Below, piece by piece: positions 9,649 through 19,458 of a DNA stretch of 64,000 bases (positions within the stretch are counted from its first letter, which is position 1; the number at the start of each line of letters is the position of its first letter). A program made the position numbers and the translations under genes. The DNA is from Paracoccus saliphilus. Its GTDB lineage: Bacteria > Pseudomonadota > Alphaproteobacteria > Rhodobacterales > Rhodobacteraceae. A model generated the notes under the pieces. The model did not search any database. It saw only the letters and a program-made list of their open reading frames with translations, and was not told the origin of the DNA. The DNA is taken from positions 1 to 64,000 of the forward strand of contig QKYL01000110.1 in the NCBI GenBank assembly GCA_003255745.1, written 5' to 3'.

Positions 9649-9727
9649 ATGTCGCGATCAGACGGTCACGCTGCGGGAAATCGTTCTTGACTGAGCGGAT
9701 AATCAACAACCCCGACAGGAGAGACCC

Positions 9728-10663
9728 ATGACCAAGAAGATCCTTGCCGCTGCCGTCGCCCTGACGACCCTGACCTCGCTTCCCGCCTTGGCGCAGGACG
9801 CCGCCGCCTGCGGCACGGTCCGCTTGTCCGATCCGGGTTGGACCGACATCACGGCCACCAATGGTGTCGCCTCGGTGCTGCTGAGCGCGCTCGGCTATCA
9901 GCCCGACATCGCCACGCTTTCGGTCCCGGTCGGCTACGAGGCATTGAAAAACGCACAGACCGACGTATTTCTGGGCAACTGGATGCCTGCGCAGGCGCGC
10001 TTCCGCGAGGATCTGGATGCCGCCGGCGGCATCACCGAACTGACCCGCAACCTGGAGGGCGCCAAGTTCACGCTGGCGGTGAACCCCGCGGGGGTGGAAC
10101 TGGGTGTGGCCGATTTTGCCGACCTGGATGCCCATCGCGACGCCTTCGAGGGCAAGATCTATGGCATCGAGCCGGGCGCCCCCGCTAACCAGTCGATCCA
10201 GGCGATGATCGACGCGGACGAATTTGGGCTGGGCGATTGGCAGCTGGTCGAAAGCGGCGAACAGGCGATGCTGGCGCAGGTCGCACGCAACAGCGGCACC
10301 CCCACTGTCTTCCTGGCCTGGGCGCCCCACCCGATGAACGAGGCGATCGACATCACCTACCTGTCAGGCGGGGATGCGCAGTTCGGCCCCGACTACGGCG
10401 GCGCGACGGTACACACGCTGGCCCGCGCCGAATGGGCCGAAACCTGCCCGAACGCTGCGCGCCTGTTCAGCCAGCTGGTCTTCGACGTGCCGATGGAAAA
10501 CCAGCTGATGGGCAAGATACTGGATGACGGGATGTCGGCCGAGGATGCAGCCCGCAACTGGATCGCCGCCAACCCGCAGGCGATCGAGCCTTGGCTGGAC
10601 GGCGTGACGACGCTGGACGGGCAGCCGGGGCTTGCGGCGGTGCAATCGGCGGTCAAGGGCTGA
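9728..10663 (+). CDS. choX: Choline ABC transporter substrate-binding protein
   Basis: A 311-residue periplasmic binding protein of the ChoX/OpuAC type. A cleavable signal peptide ends near residue 22 (LPALAQ). The mature protein opens with CGTVRLSDPGWTDITATNG, and VFLGNWMPAQ near residue 80 and FLAWAPHPMNE near 200 are typical of quaternary-amine binding proteins, where aromatic residues box the trimethylammonium group. In rhizobia ChoX delivers choline to the ChoW permease and ChoV ATPase. Neither is in this window; the next gene, two bases after the stop, is choline sulfatase. It may work with ChoWV genes elsewhere in the genome. GACAGGAGAG precedes the ATG. Confidence 0.9.
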   Translation: MTKKILAAAVALTTLTSLPALAQDAAACGTVRLSDPGWTDITATNGVASVLLSALGYQPDIATLSVPVGYEALKNAQTDVFLGNWMPAQARFREDLDAAGGITELTRNLEGAKFTLAVNPAGVELGVADFADLDAHRDAFEGKIYGIEPGAPANQSIQAMIDADEFGLGDWQLVESGEQAMLAQVARNSGTPTVFLAWAPHPMNEAIDITYLSGGDAQFGPDYGGATVHTLARAEWAETCPNAARLFSQLVFDVPMENQLMGKILDDGMSAEDAARNWIAANPQAIEPWLDGVTTLDGQPGLAAVQSAVKG

Positions 10664-10665
10664 AG

Positions 10666-12159
10666 ATGCGGCCCAACATCCTGATCCTCATGGCCGATCA
10701 GCTGTCGGGGGTGCTTTTCCCCGACGGTCCGGCTGATTTCCTGCACGCCACGAACCTGAAACGGCTGGCTGAACGCTCCACCCGCTTTGCCAACACCTAC
10801 ACGGGCAGCCCGCTTTGTGCGCCCGGCCGGGCCAGCTTCATGTCGGGCCAGCTGCCGCGCCGCACGCGCGTCTATGACAACGCGGCGGAATTCGCGTCGG
10901 ACATCCCGACCTATGCCCATCACCTGCGCCGGGCGGGGTGGCACACCTGCCTGTCGGGCAAGATGCATTTCGTCGGCCCCGACCAGTTGCACGGGTTCGA
11001 GGAGCGGCTGACCACCGACATCTATCCCGCCGACTTCGGGTGGACGCCGGATTATCGCAAACCTAGCGAGCGGATCGACTGGTGGTATCACAACCTCGGC
11101 TCGGTCACCGGCGCGGGCGTGGCCGAGATCACCAACCAGCTGGAATATGACGACGAGGTCGCCTATCACGCCTGCCGCAAGCTTTACGACCTGGCGCGCG
11201 GAATGGACGATCGGCCCTGGTGTTTGACGGTCAGCTTTACCCATCCGCACGACCCTTTCGTGGCGCGGCGCAAGTACTGGGACCTCTACGAGAATATCCC
11301 GGAACTAGAGCCGCCCGCGACCATCCCCTACGCAGAGATGGACCCGCATTCGCAGCGCCTGATGGACGCCTGCGACTGGCGCGGGTTGGAAATCACCGAC
11401 GATCACATCCGCCGTGCGCGACAGGGCTACTTCGCCAATATCAGCTATGTCGACGACAAGATCGGAGAGATCCTGGACGTGCTGGAGGCGACGCGCCAGC
11501 AGGACACGATCATCCTGTTCCTGTCCGATCATGGCGAAATGCTGGGCGAACGCGGCCTTTGGTTCAAGATGAACTTCTTTGAAGGGTCAGCGCGCGTCCC
11601 GTTGATGATCTCGGCGCCCAGCATGGCGCCGGGGCGCGTCGATCAGCCGGTCAGCACCATCGACGTGCTGCCGACGCTATGCGATCTGGCCGGCCTGCCC
11701 ATGGACGATATCGCGCCTTGGACCGACGGCGTGTCGCTGGCGCAGGGCGAGGATCGCGGGCCGGTTCCGATGGAATACGCGGCCGAAGGCAGCATCACCC
11801 CGCTGGTCGCGCTGCGGGACGGGCGCTGGAAATACGTCGCCTGCCGGGCCGACCCGGACATGCTGTTCAACCTGGACAGTGACCCGGACGAGCGGGTGAA
11901 CCTTGCCGCCGATCCGGCCCATGCCGACACGCTGGATCGTCTGCGGGAACTGGCTGCGGACCGATGGGACCTTGCGGCCTATGACGCCGAGGTGCGCCAG
12001 TCGCAGGCGCGCCGCTGGATCGTCTACGAAGCGTTGCGGAACGGGGCCTACTACCCTTGGGACCATCAGCCGCTGCAACGCGCGTCCGAACGCTACATGC
12101 GCAACCACATGGACCTGAACGTGCTGGAGGACAACCAGCGCTTCCCAAGGGGCGAATAA
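10666..12159 (+). CDS. betC: Choline sulfatase
   Basis: A 497-residue type I sulfatase that releases choline from choline-O-sulfate, feeding glycine-betaine synthesis and supplying sulfate. The metal-binding N-terminus NILILMADQ and the formylglycine motif C-A-P-G-R at residues 51-55 (Cys51 is the residue oxidised to formylglycine) are intact; LFLSDHGEMLGERGLWFKMNFFEG near 280-305 is the second metal and substrate region. The C-terminal tail around RWIVYEALRNGAYYPWDH...RYMRNHMDLN is specific to BetC. The ATG lies two bases after the choX stop, so the two are co-transcribed. The betA and betB oxidation genes are not in the window. Confidence 0.94.
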   Translation: MRPNILILMADQLSGVLFPDGPADFLHATNLKRLAERSTRFANTYTGSPLCAPGRASFMSGQLPRRTRVYDNAAEFASDIPTYAHHLRRAGWHTCLSGKMHFVGPDQLHGFEERLTTDIYPADFGWTPDYRKPSERIDWWYHNLGSVTGAGVAEITNQLEYDDEVAYHACRKLYDLARGMDDRPWCLTVSFTHPHDPFVARRKYWDLYENIPELEPPATIPYAEMDPHSQRLMDACDWRGLEITDDHIRRARQGYFANISYVDDKIGEILDVLEATRQQDTIILFLSDHGEMLGERGLWFKMNFFEGSARVPLMISAPSMAPGRVDQPVSTIDVLPTLCDLAGLPMDDIAPWTDGVSLAQGEDRGPVPMEYAAEGSITPLVALRDGRWKYVACRADPDMLFNLDSDPDERVNLAADPAHADTLDRLRELAADRWDLAAYDAEVRQSQARRWIVYEALRNGAYYPWDHQPLQRASERYMRNHMDLNVLEDNQRFPRGE

Positions 12160-12165
12160 GGCGAC

Positions 12166-12187
12166 GGGGCCGGTTCATGCCGGCCCC
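12166..12187. terminator. Hairpin between convergent betC and DUF2852 gene
   Basis: A perfect eight-base-pair stem (12166-12173 with 12180-12187) and six-base loop lies between two convergent stop codons. It has no clear T-run on either side, so it is a possible rather than certain terminator. Confidence 0.5.
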
Positions 12188-12196
12188 GCGCAGGGA

Positions 12197-12598
12197 TCAG
12201 GCGTCAGCCTTGTCGCCGCGCTTTTCCATGAACTGGTCGAACTCGGCCTTGTCCTTGGCCTCGCGCAGCTTGGCCAGAAACTCCATGAACTCGCGGTGCT
12301 CATCCTCCAGCCGCTTCAGCGTCTGCTCGCGATAGGCGTCGAACGCGGTGTTGCCGGTGGACTGCGCCACGTGGCGGGTGGAATAGCTGCGTTTGCTGCA
12401 TCCGAACATGCGCTTGCTCCAGATCATGTAAAACAGAAGGGCCAGGCCCACCGGCCAGAAGGCGATGAAGCCCAGGACCGTGGCGGCAATCCAGGCGATG
12501 CGTCCACGCTGGTCCAGCCAGTCGCGCCCGCGGGCCAGAACCTCGCCGATGCGCGGCCCCAAAGGGGCTGGGCGAAGTACCTCAGGGGCAGTGTTCAT
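12197..12598 (-). CDS. DUF2852 domain-containing protein
   Basis: A 133-residue protein of the DUF2852 family, found mainly in alphaproteobacteria and of unknown function. It has one clear membrane segment (about residues 32-57, IAWIAATVLGFIAFWPVGLALLFYMIW), then a basic turn KRMFGCSKR, and a C-terminal charged helical region FDAYREQTLKRLEDEHREFMEFLAKLREAKDKAEFDQFMEKR that looks like a coiled coil. The start at 12598 is preferred because GGGAG stands seven bases before it. A 23-bp palindrome lies 15-37 bases upstream, and the gene before it encodes a TetR regulator, so it is probably the regulator's target. Confidence 0.8.
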   Translation of the reverse strand: MNTAPEVLRPAPLGPRIGEVLARGRDWLDQRGRIAWIAATVLGFIAFWPVGLALLFYMIWSKRMFGCSKRSYSTRHVAQSTGNTAFDAYREQTLKRLEDEHREFMEFLAKLREAKDKAEFDQFMEKRGDKADA

Positions 12599-12612
12599 CT
12601 GGTGTCTCCCAA

Positions 12613-12635
12613 TGTTAATGTTAATCACATTTACA
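12613..12635. promoter_or_regulatory. Probable TetR operator (23-bp palindrome)
   Basis: TGTTAATGT (12613-12621), a five-base spacer and ACATTTACA (12627-12635) form an inverted repeat with one mismatch. It is AT-rich in a GC-rich genome and lies between the TetR gene and the DUF2852 gene, just before the DUF2852 start. Size and symmetry fit a TetR dimer site. The assignment to this TetR is inferred from position. Confidence 0.55.
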
Positions 12636-12681
12636 TAGATGGGCGTATGGGTTTGGCCTTCAAGACCGGGGCGGCAAAAAA

Positions 12682-13296
12682 TCAGTCGGTGATCAGTCCA
12701 AGCCCGCGCAGATAGATGATCGCCCCGCTTTCCAGCATCTCGGACGGCCCCACGGGGCTGCGGCAGCCCGGCTTGCCGCGGCTGAACAACTCGACCACGC
12801 CATGGCTCAGCGCCCAGATATGGTTGGCCACCATGCGCGACGGCGGGCGGCTTTCCGGCGGCAGGCGCGCCGCCAGCGCCTCGGCTCCGGCAATCAGCAC
12901 CCCCTGCGCACGACCCGAGGCAGTTGCAAGGTCGGTATTGCCAGCGATCGATATTCCGGATTCGAACATGGCCATGTAATAGCCGGGACGGTCCGAGGCG
13001 AAGTCCAGATAAGCCTGCCCCATGCGCAGGAAAGCCGACAAGGGCCGGGGGCGTCCCCCGTCGAAAGCGGTTTCCAGCCTAGCAGCGAATTCAACAAAGC
13101 CTTGGCGTGCCACCTCCTCCAGCAACTCGTCGCGGCCCTTGAAATGGCGATAGGGCGCGGCAGCCGAGACACCCGCCCGGCGTGCGGCTTCGGTCAGGGT
13201 GAATGCCTGCGGCCCCTGTTCCTCGATCAGCGCGGCAGTGGCCTCGACCAGCGCCTGGCGCAGGTTGCCGTGGTGATAGGACTTGCGCTCGGGCAC
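12682..13296 (-). CDS. TetR/AcrR family regulator with WHG domain
   Basis: A 204-residue transcription factor. The N-terminal TetR helix-turn-helix spans about residues 8-60 (ALVEATAALIEEQGPQAFTLTEAARRAGVSAAAPYRHFKGRDELL). The C-terminal ligand domain contains HIWALSHGVVELF, the WHG-type signature (W-x-x-x-H-G). The start is a GTG that overlaps the TAG stop of ptsH by one base, so translation is coupled to the phosphotransferase operon. Its likely operator is the palindrome 46 bases after its stop codon, before the DUF2852 gene. Ligand unknown. Continuous transcription from hprK through to this gene is likely because all gaps are under 35 bases. Confidence 0.88.
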   Translation of the reverse strand: MPERKSYHHGNLRQALVEATAALIEEQGPQAFTLTEAARRAGVSAAAPYRHFKGRDELLEEVARQGFVEFAARLETAFDGGRPRPLSAFLRMGQAYLDFASDRPGYYMAMFESGISIAGNTDLATASGRAQGVLIAGAEALAARLPPESRPPSRMVANHIWALSHGVVELFSRGKPGCRSPVGPSEMLESGAIIYLRGLGLITD

Positions 13297-13574
13297 TACA
13301 TGCCTTCGCCGAAATAGTCCCCGACAAGGGCCTCCAGCGCATCGGCCAGGGCTGCAGCCTCGGGGCCGGTCGTGGTGACCCGGATCTGGCTGCCGCGCGG
13401 GGCAGTCAGCATCAGCAGGCCCATGATCGAATCCCCCGACACGGACATGCCGTCCTTTTCGACCTGGGCCTGGGCGTCGAAACGCTCGACCACGTCAACG
13501 AATTTCGCGCTGGCGCGGGCGTGCAATCCCTTGACGTTGATGATCGACAGATCGCGCGTCACCGCCCCGCTCAT
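13296..13574 (-). CDS. ptsH: HPr-type phosphocarrier protein (NPr)
   Basis: The 92-residue phosphocarrier of the alphaproteobacterial PTS-Ntr chain, taking phosphate from EI-Ntr and passing it to EIIA proteins. The phosphorylated histidine is His18 in GLHARASAKFV, and Ser49 in GDSIMGLLML matches the HPr kinase target serine. Both regulatory sites are therefore intact, in keeping with the HprK gene upstream in the same operon. The ATG overlaps the stop of the EIIA gene by four bases (ATGA) and the stop overlaps the TetR start, so three genes are translationally coupled. It is regulatory; no sugar permease component is present here. Confidence 0.94.
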   Translation of the reverse strand: MSGAVTRDLSIINVKGLHARASAKFVDVVERFDAQAQVEKDGMSVSGDSIMGLLMLTAPRGSQIRVTTTGPEAAALADALEALVGDYFGEGM

Positions 13575-13993
13575 CGCGCGCGGCTTTCGCGATCCAGGAC
13601 AGCCTCGACCGGTACGTTGTAGGAGTTGATGTACTTGCGCCCTGCCTCCTTGGCAAAGCCAACCGCGTCGCGGACCGACAGGTGCCGCGACTTGGCCAGC
13701 TTGACCAGCATCGGCAGGTTGGCGCCATAAAGGATGGTCCGGTCCTGCACCGCGCAGGCTGGCAGCGACAGGTTCGACGGCGAGCCGCCGAACAGGTCGG
13801 TCACCAGCACCACCCCGTCGCCCAGATCGACCGCATCCGCGGCCGCCTTGATTTCCGCGGTCTTGGCCGCGCGGTCGTGATCATCCTCGATCGCGACCGC
13901 TGCAATACCTACCTGCGGGCCCACGACATGTTCGACAGCGGACAGGTATTCCCGCGCCAAGCCGCCATGCGCTACGATGACAATTCCGATCAA
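13571..13993 (-). CDS. manX: PTS sugar transporter subunit IIA, mannose family
   Basis: A 140-residue EIIA of the mannose family. The active-site histidine is His9 in IGIVIVAHGG, and VVLVTDLFGGSPSNL near residues 65-80 is the conserved flavodoxin-like phosphate loop. In alphaproteobacteria this protein works as a regulatory phosphate acceptor from HPr, often with no matching IIB/IIC permease, and none is seen here. I place the start at a TTG codon because the family begins exactly there (M-I-G-I-V-I-V-A-H-G-G) and GGTGGA precedes it; longer readings give random sequence. It overlaps ptsH by four bases. Confidence 0.9.
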   Translation of the reverse strand: MIGIVIVAHGGLAREYLSAVEHVVGPQVGIAAVAIEDDHDRAAKTAEIKAAADAVDLGDGVVLVTDLFGGSPSNLSLPACAVQDRTILYGANLPMLVKLAKSRHLSVRDAVGFAKEAGRKYINSYNVPVEAVLDRESRAR

Positions 13994-14024
13994 CGCGTTC
14001 CACCAAGTCCAAAAGCCCGCATCG

Positions 14025-14987
14025 TCATGACGCCTGCCTCTGCGTCGGTCGTGCCTCGCCCGTGGGCGATGCGTCCCCGCCAGAATGCAGCGCCGTGCTC
14101 CGACGCTCAAGTTCCCTATGTCTTATTGACACCGGCCAGCCAGCATCCGCAAGCGCAACGGCCATCTTTTCCACCAAAGTGACGGAACGGTGTTGCCCTC
14201 CGGTACAGCCGAAGCCGATGGCCAGATGCGACTTCCCCTCCTCCATATGGGCGGGCAGCAGGAACTCGACAAGATCCCGGGTCTTGTCGAAGAAGGCCGC
14301 GAATCGCGGGTCGCCGGCCACATGGGCCTGGACCGCCCCGTTGCGCCCGTCCAGCGGCCGCAGGTCGGGTTCCCAATGTGGGTTCGCCAGAAAGCGGCAG
14401 TCGAACATCAGGTCCAGCCCGCGCGGCACGCCCCGCTTGTAGCTGAAAGAATGAAGCGACACCGTCAGCCGGTGGTCCGGCCGCAGGTCAAAGACGCGCG
14501 TCAGTTCGGCCTTCAGGTCGTGGGGGGACAGCTCGGTCGTGTCGATCAGCACATCCGCGCGCACCCGGACCGGCGCCAGCAGGTCGGCCTCGGCCTGCAC
14601 GCCGGCCATCGGCTCCTGGTCCGGGGTCAGCGGGTGACGACGGCGCGTTTCGCTGTAACGGCGCACCAGCACATCGGCGTTGCAATCCAGAAACAGCACC
14701 TCGGGGGCGTATTCCGGCGCGCGCGTCAGCCGGTCGATCAGCTCGATCAGGTTCGAGGCGGAAAAGTCGCGATTGCGCACGTCCAGCCCTAGGGCCAGAG
14801 GCATCGGCCGGGCCGGACCATCCAGCAGGCGCGGGATCAGCGACAGCGGCAGGTTGTCAATCGCTTCAAAGCCCAGATCCTCCAGCACGTTGATCGCCGT
14901 TGACCGGCCGGCCCCGGAAGGCCCTGTCACCAGGACCAGCCGCTGGATCCCCAGTGCGGGATTGCCTTCTGCCTTGGCGGGATGCAT
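14025..14987 (-). CDS. rapZ: RNase adapter protein RapZ
   Basis: A 320-residue P-loop protein of the RapZ/YvcJ family. The Walker A motif GPSGAGRST is at about residues 21-29, and the C-terminal domain has [24 protein letters not shown] and the conserved [11 protein letters not shown]. In enterobacteria RapZ binds small RNAs and guides RNase E to control amino-sugar synthesis; in other bacteria it binds nucleotides and influences cell-wall regulation. In alphaproteobacteria it is typically, as here, between hprK and the manX/ptsH pair. AAGGAGGTCGC before the ATG at 14987 fixes the start. The intergenic gaps on both sides are about 31-33 bases, indicating one operon. Confidence 0.94.
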   Translation of the reverse strand: MHPAKAEGNPALGIQRLVLVTGPSGAGRSTAINVLEDLGFEAIDNLPLSLIPRLLDGPARPMPLALGLDVRNRDFSASNLIELIDRLTRAPEYAPEVLFLDCNADVLVRRYSETRRRHPLTPDQEPMAGVQAEADLLAPVRVRADVLIDTTELSPHDLKAELTRVFDLRPDHRLTVSLHSFSYKRGVPRGLDLMFDCRFLANPHWEPDLRPLDGRNGAVQAHVAGDPRFAAFFDKTRDLVEFLLPAHMEEGKSHLAIGFGCTGGQHRSVTLVEKMAVALADAGWPVSIRHRELERRSTALHSGGDASPTGEARPTQRQAS

Positions 14988-15020
14988 GCGACCTCCTTGT
15001 TTCCGACGGCACACGGGCGG

Positions 15021-15434
15021 CTAGGCCAGGCGGTGTTCCAGCATCAGCTGCCGCAATGCGGCGTAAAGATGGGGCCGATAGGGTCCCAGCACAAGCGAAA
15101 CCCGGACGCCCAGCCATTCCTGATGTCGCAGTTGCGGCAGCCGGTCGGCTTCGCTGCGGGCTAGATCACAGACCCAGGCCACCGGCACGGGCGGCGACGG
15201 CGCCGCCGACAGGATGCCGATGCCGCGAGCCTCGATTTGCCCCAGCAGCGGCAAAGGCGCCGAGGCGATCAACTGGCCCGCCGACAGGCGCAGGTCCGTC
15301 CGGTCGTCGGCCACCAGCGACGCCCCGGCCGCCATCAACTCCAGCGCCAAGCTGGACTTGCCGCTGCCCGACGGGCCCAGGATCACCATGGCCCTGCCTT
15401 CAAGCGCAATCGTCGTGGCGTGCAGTTGGATCAT
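15021..15434 (-). CDS. hprK: HPr kinase/phosphorylase, short alphaproteobacterial form
   Basis: A 137-residue protein, less than half the length of the Gram-positive HprK. It keeps only the C-terminal kinase domain: Walker A GPSGSGKSS at about residues 20-28 and the SLVADDRTDL segment near 40-49. Short forms of this kind are known in alphaproteobacteria, where they phosphorylate a serine in HPr. The start at 15434 is preceded by GAGGAAGAGG. It is the first gene of the operon. In many relatives the two-component genes chvI and chvG lie between pckA and hprK; here the divergent pckA is next door with no room for them. Confidence 0.92.
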   Translation of the reverse strand: MIQLHATTIALEGRAMVILGPSGSGKSSLALELMAAGASLVADDRTDLRLSAGQLIASAPLPLLGQIEARGIGILSAAPSPPVPVAWVCDLARSEADRLPQLRHQEWLGVRVSLVLGPYRPHLYAALRQLMLEHRLA

Positions 15435-15536
15435 GCGAATCACCTCTTCCTCATCCTGCCGCGACAACGGTTAATTTTCCCTTCCAACTTCACACTCCGC
15501 GCGCGAGGAGCGCGCTGATTGCGATAACATTCAACG

Positions 15537-15590
15537 TTGGCGCTAACTGTTTGCGCTGTCTTGTTTTCGGCCTGAACGCGCATGTTATAG
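15537..15590 (+). promoter_or_regulatory. pckA promoter region with direct repeat
   Basis: TTGTTT (15561-15566) and TTATAG (15585-15590) are separated by 18 bases and stand about 60 bases before pckA. Just upstream are two related 11-mers 13 bases apart, TTGGCGCTAAC (15537-15547) and TTTGCGCTGTC (15550-15560), matching at 8 of 11 positions. Such spaced direct repeats are typical of response-regulator sites. The regulator is unknown. Confidence 0.35.
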
Positions 15591-15648
15591 CCGATCCAGT
15601 GCCGAATGAACGGGCAGCCGCCCCACCCAAGCCACGGAGCCACGAACA

Positions 15649-17244
<1,596 letters not shown>

Positions 17245-17263
17245 TCCCCACGCCCCGAACCGG

Positions 17264-17291
17264 AAAGGCCGCGCCGCTTGCGCGGCCTTTT
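17264..17291 (+). terminator. Rho-independent terminator after pckA
   Basis: A perfect ten-base-pair stem (17264-17273 with 17281-17290), seven-base loop and TTTT tail, 20 bases after the pckA stop. Confidence 0.85.
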
Positions 17292-17302
17292 CTTGTGTCG
17301 TC

Positions 17303-17361
17303 GGGCGGCCCTTGGGCCGCCCGTCCGCTTTCCCGATCATGGGGCAACCCAAGGGCCGCCC
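17303..17361. repeat. Perfect 14-bp inverted repeat between pckA and phoX
   Basis: Arms GGGCGGCCCTTGGG (17303-17316) and CCCAAGGGCCGCCC (17348-17361) are perfect complements 31 bases apart, and each arm can also fold on its own or with close neighbours. It lies just after the phoX stop on the minus strand, so it may end phoX transcription, although no T-run is present. Confidence 0.5.
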
Positions 17362-17376
17362 CGTCAGGTCCAGGGT

Positions 17377-19368
17377 TCAGCCGATGCGGCCGCCGCCCTG
17401 CTTGGTGATCGCCACGACCGAAGGGCGGGTAGGCATGTTGTCGCGGAAATCCGGCCAGCGCGTGGACAGGTCCTCGTAATAGGACGGCCGCCCGAACTCC
17501 TCCCAGTCATCGCCGCCATCGGCAGGATGCTGGACGGCCACGAAAAAGGTCGCCATGTCGGGTGTCATACAGGGCCCGCACATTTCGGCCCCGACCGGGA
17601 CGCGGTAGAACAGCCGCGAGGTGCCGCGCGCCTCGCCTTCCGTGTCCAGCGCCCACAGCCCGTCCGTGCGCCCCGTTTCGGAGGGGGAGTTGCCGTCGGT
17701 CGACACCCACAGCCGCCCATCCGCATCCACGGCGCAGTTGTCGGGCATTCCAAACCAGCCGTTTTCGGTCGTCGCGGTTGAGAAGGTCGCCCCCACCTCG
17801 GCGATTGACGGATCGCCGCACTTCACCAGGATCTCCCAGGTGCCGCGCGTGGCGGCCAGGTCGCCGCCCTCCTCGATGATCTCGATGATGTGGCCAAAGG
17901 CGTTCTCGGTGCGTGGGTTGGCGGCATTTGCCTCCTCACGCTTGGTATTGTTGGTCAGCATGACATAGACATGGCCGTTCTCGGGGTTCGGCTCGACATC
18001 CTCGGGGCGGTCCATCGGCGTGGCGCCCAGCAGGTCGGCGGCGCGGCGCGCCTCGATCACCACATCGGCCTGGCTTTCAAACCCGTTCTCGGCCGTCAGC
18101 GGGCCTTCGCCCTGAACCAGCGGCAGCCACTCCATGCCGCCCCCGTCGTCAAAGCGCGCGACATAGAGCGTGCCCTCGTCCAGCAGGTCCATGTTTGCGG
18201 CGCGGTCGTCAGGATTGTATGTCCCGGCCGTCACGAACTTGTAGACATAGTCGAACCGCTCGTCGTCGCCCAGGTAGAACACCACCCGCCCGTCCTTGGA
18301 CAGCGCACTCTCGGCGCCCTCGTGCTTGAAGCGGCCCAGGGCGGTCCGCTTCTTGGGCACCGCGGTCGGGTCCATCGGATCGACCTCGACCACCCAGCCG
18401 AAACGGTTCGGCTCGTTCGGCTCCTGGGCCAGATCAAAGCGGCCGTGGAAGCGGCCCCAGTCGTAATTGCCGCCCGGCACGCCCAAGCGCTCGTAATTGG
18501 CGGCCTCGGCATGGCCCTGCGGCAATTCGCCCAGAAAATAGCCGTGGAAGTTTTCCTCGGCCATGACATAGGTGCCCCACGGCGTCACGCCCCCGGCGCA
18601 GTTGTTGATCGTGCCCAGAACCTCGCGCCCCGACGGGTCGGCATTGGTCTGCATCCGCGCGTGTCCGGCGGCGGGGCCGGTCAGCTGCATCGGGGTCTTG
18701 GCGGTGATGCGGCGGTTCATCCCGCCTTCCGGCACGGTGCGCCACTTGCCGTTCTCGCGGCGGATCTCGATGATCGTGCCGCCATGCGCGGCCATCTCGA
18801 TGTTCACGCGTTCCTCGGTCGCCGGGGCCACCACGACCTCACCCGCCTCGACCGTGACGATGCCGGGGAACATCAGTTCCTCATTGGTATATTCGTGGTT
18901 CACGACCAACAGGCCGTGATCGTGGGCGCCGTCCAGCGGAATGAAGCCCACATAGTCGTTGTTATAGCCGAACTGCTTTTCCTGCGCGGCCTCGGACTGG
19001 TTCGCGGGGTTGAACTCGGGCGCGTCCGCCAGCACCTTGTCGCCCCAGCGGATCAGCACATCGGCGTCGTAACCCTCGGCCACGTGATGATCGGCATCCA
19101 CGCCGGCGGTGACCTCGGGAAAATCAAAGGCCGATCCCTCGACCCGGCCCTTCACCTGCGCGGCATCCGCCGACATCAGCGCCATCGGACTGACCGTGGC
19201 GGAAATGGCGGTCACCGCCATGGCGCCGCGCATGAAGCCGCGACGCGAAAAACGCGCGGCGATGATCTCGCCCATGGTCTGGTTGCGGGTCGGGTTCAGG
19301 CCGGGGCCGTCGGCCCGCTCAAGCTGGCTGTTCCGGAAAATGCCGCGAACCGGCTGGAAGTCGTCCAT
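17377..19368 (-). CDS. phoX: PhoX family phosphatase (DUF839), Tat-exported
   Basis: A 663-residue calcium/iron-dependent alkaline phosphatase of the PhoX family, releasing phosphate from organic phosphoesters outside the cytoplasm. A Tat signal lies at about residues 40-70 (SRRGFMRGAMAV...). The mature part has VVNHEYTNEELMFPG near 155, NNCAGGVTPWGTYVMAEENFHGYF near 255-278 containing the conserved cysteine and metal ligands, RFKHEGAESAL near 340, and EDVEPNPENGHVYVMLTNN near 470. A Pho-box-like sequence lies 91-108 bases upstream of the start, matching the family's usual PhoB control. AAGGAGCGCGTC precedes the ATG. Upstream on the same strand is argF, but the Pho box suggests a separate promoter. 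Confidence 0.9.
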   Translation of the reverse strand: MDDFQPVRGIFRNSQLERADGPGLNPTRNQTMGEIIAARFSRRGFMRGAMAVTAISATVSPMALMSADAAQVKGRVEGSAFDFPEVTAGVDADHHVAEGYDADVLIRWGDKVLADAPEFNPANQSEAAQEKQFGYNNDYVGFIPLDGAHDHGLLVVNHEYTNEELMFPGIVTVEAGEVVVAPATEERVNIEMAAHGGTIIEIRRENGKWRTVPEGGMNRRITAKTPMQLTGPAAGHARMQTNADPSGREVLGTINNCAGGVTPWGTYVMAEENFHGYFLGELPQGHAEAANYERLGVPGGNYDWGRFHGRFDLAQEPNEPNRFGWVVEVDPMDPTAVPKKRTALGRFKHEGAESALSKDGRVVFYLGDDERFDYVYKFVTAGTYNPDDRAANMDLLDEGTLYVARFDDGGGMEWLPLVQGEGPLTAENGFESQADVVIEARRAADLLGATPMDRPEDVEPNPENGHVYVMLTNNTKREEANAANPRTENAFGHIIEIIEEGGDLAATRGTWEILVKCGDPSIAEVGATFSTATTENGWFGMPDNCAVDADGRLWVSTDGNSPSETGRTDGLWALDTEGEARGTSRLFYRVPVGAEMCGPCMTPDMATFFVAVQHPADGGDDWEEFGRPSYYEDLSTRWPDFRDNMPTRPSVVAITKQGGGRIG

Positions 19369-19391
19369 GACGCGCTCCTTGCTGATGGGAT

Positions 19392-19412
19392 GCCCCGCCT
19401 TTTCGGCGGGGC
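19392..19412. repeat. GC-rich hairpin in the argF-phoX gap
   Basis: Perfect eight-base-pair stem (19392-19399 with 19405-19412) with a five-base loop, in the 5' untranslated region of phoX and 78 bases past the argF stop. It may weakly terminate argF transcription or stabilise the phoX leader; no T-run follows on the minus strand. Confidence 0.4.
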
Positions 19413-19458
19413 TTCAGCGCGGCTTAGACAAGGATCATGGCAGCCCGATCACGACGCG

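Noticed and set aside
9680..9705. BetI operator before choX
   Set aside because: TTGA and TCAA flank a short AT-rich stretch, but the match is too short and no betI is nearby.
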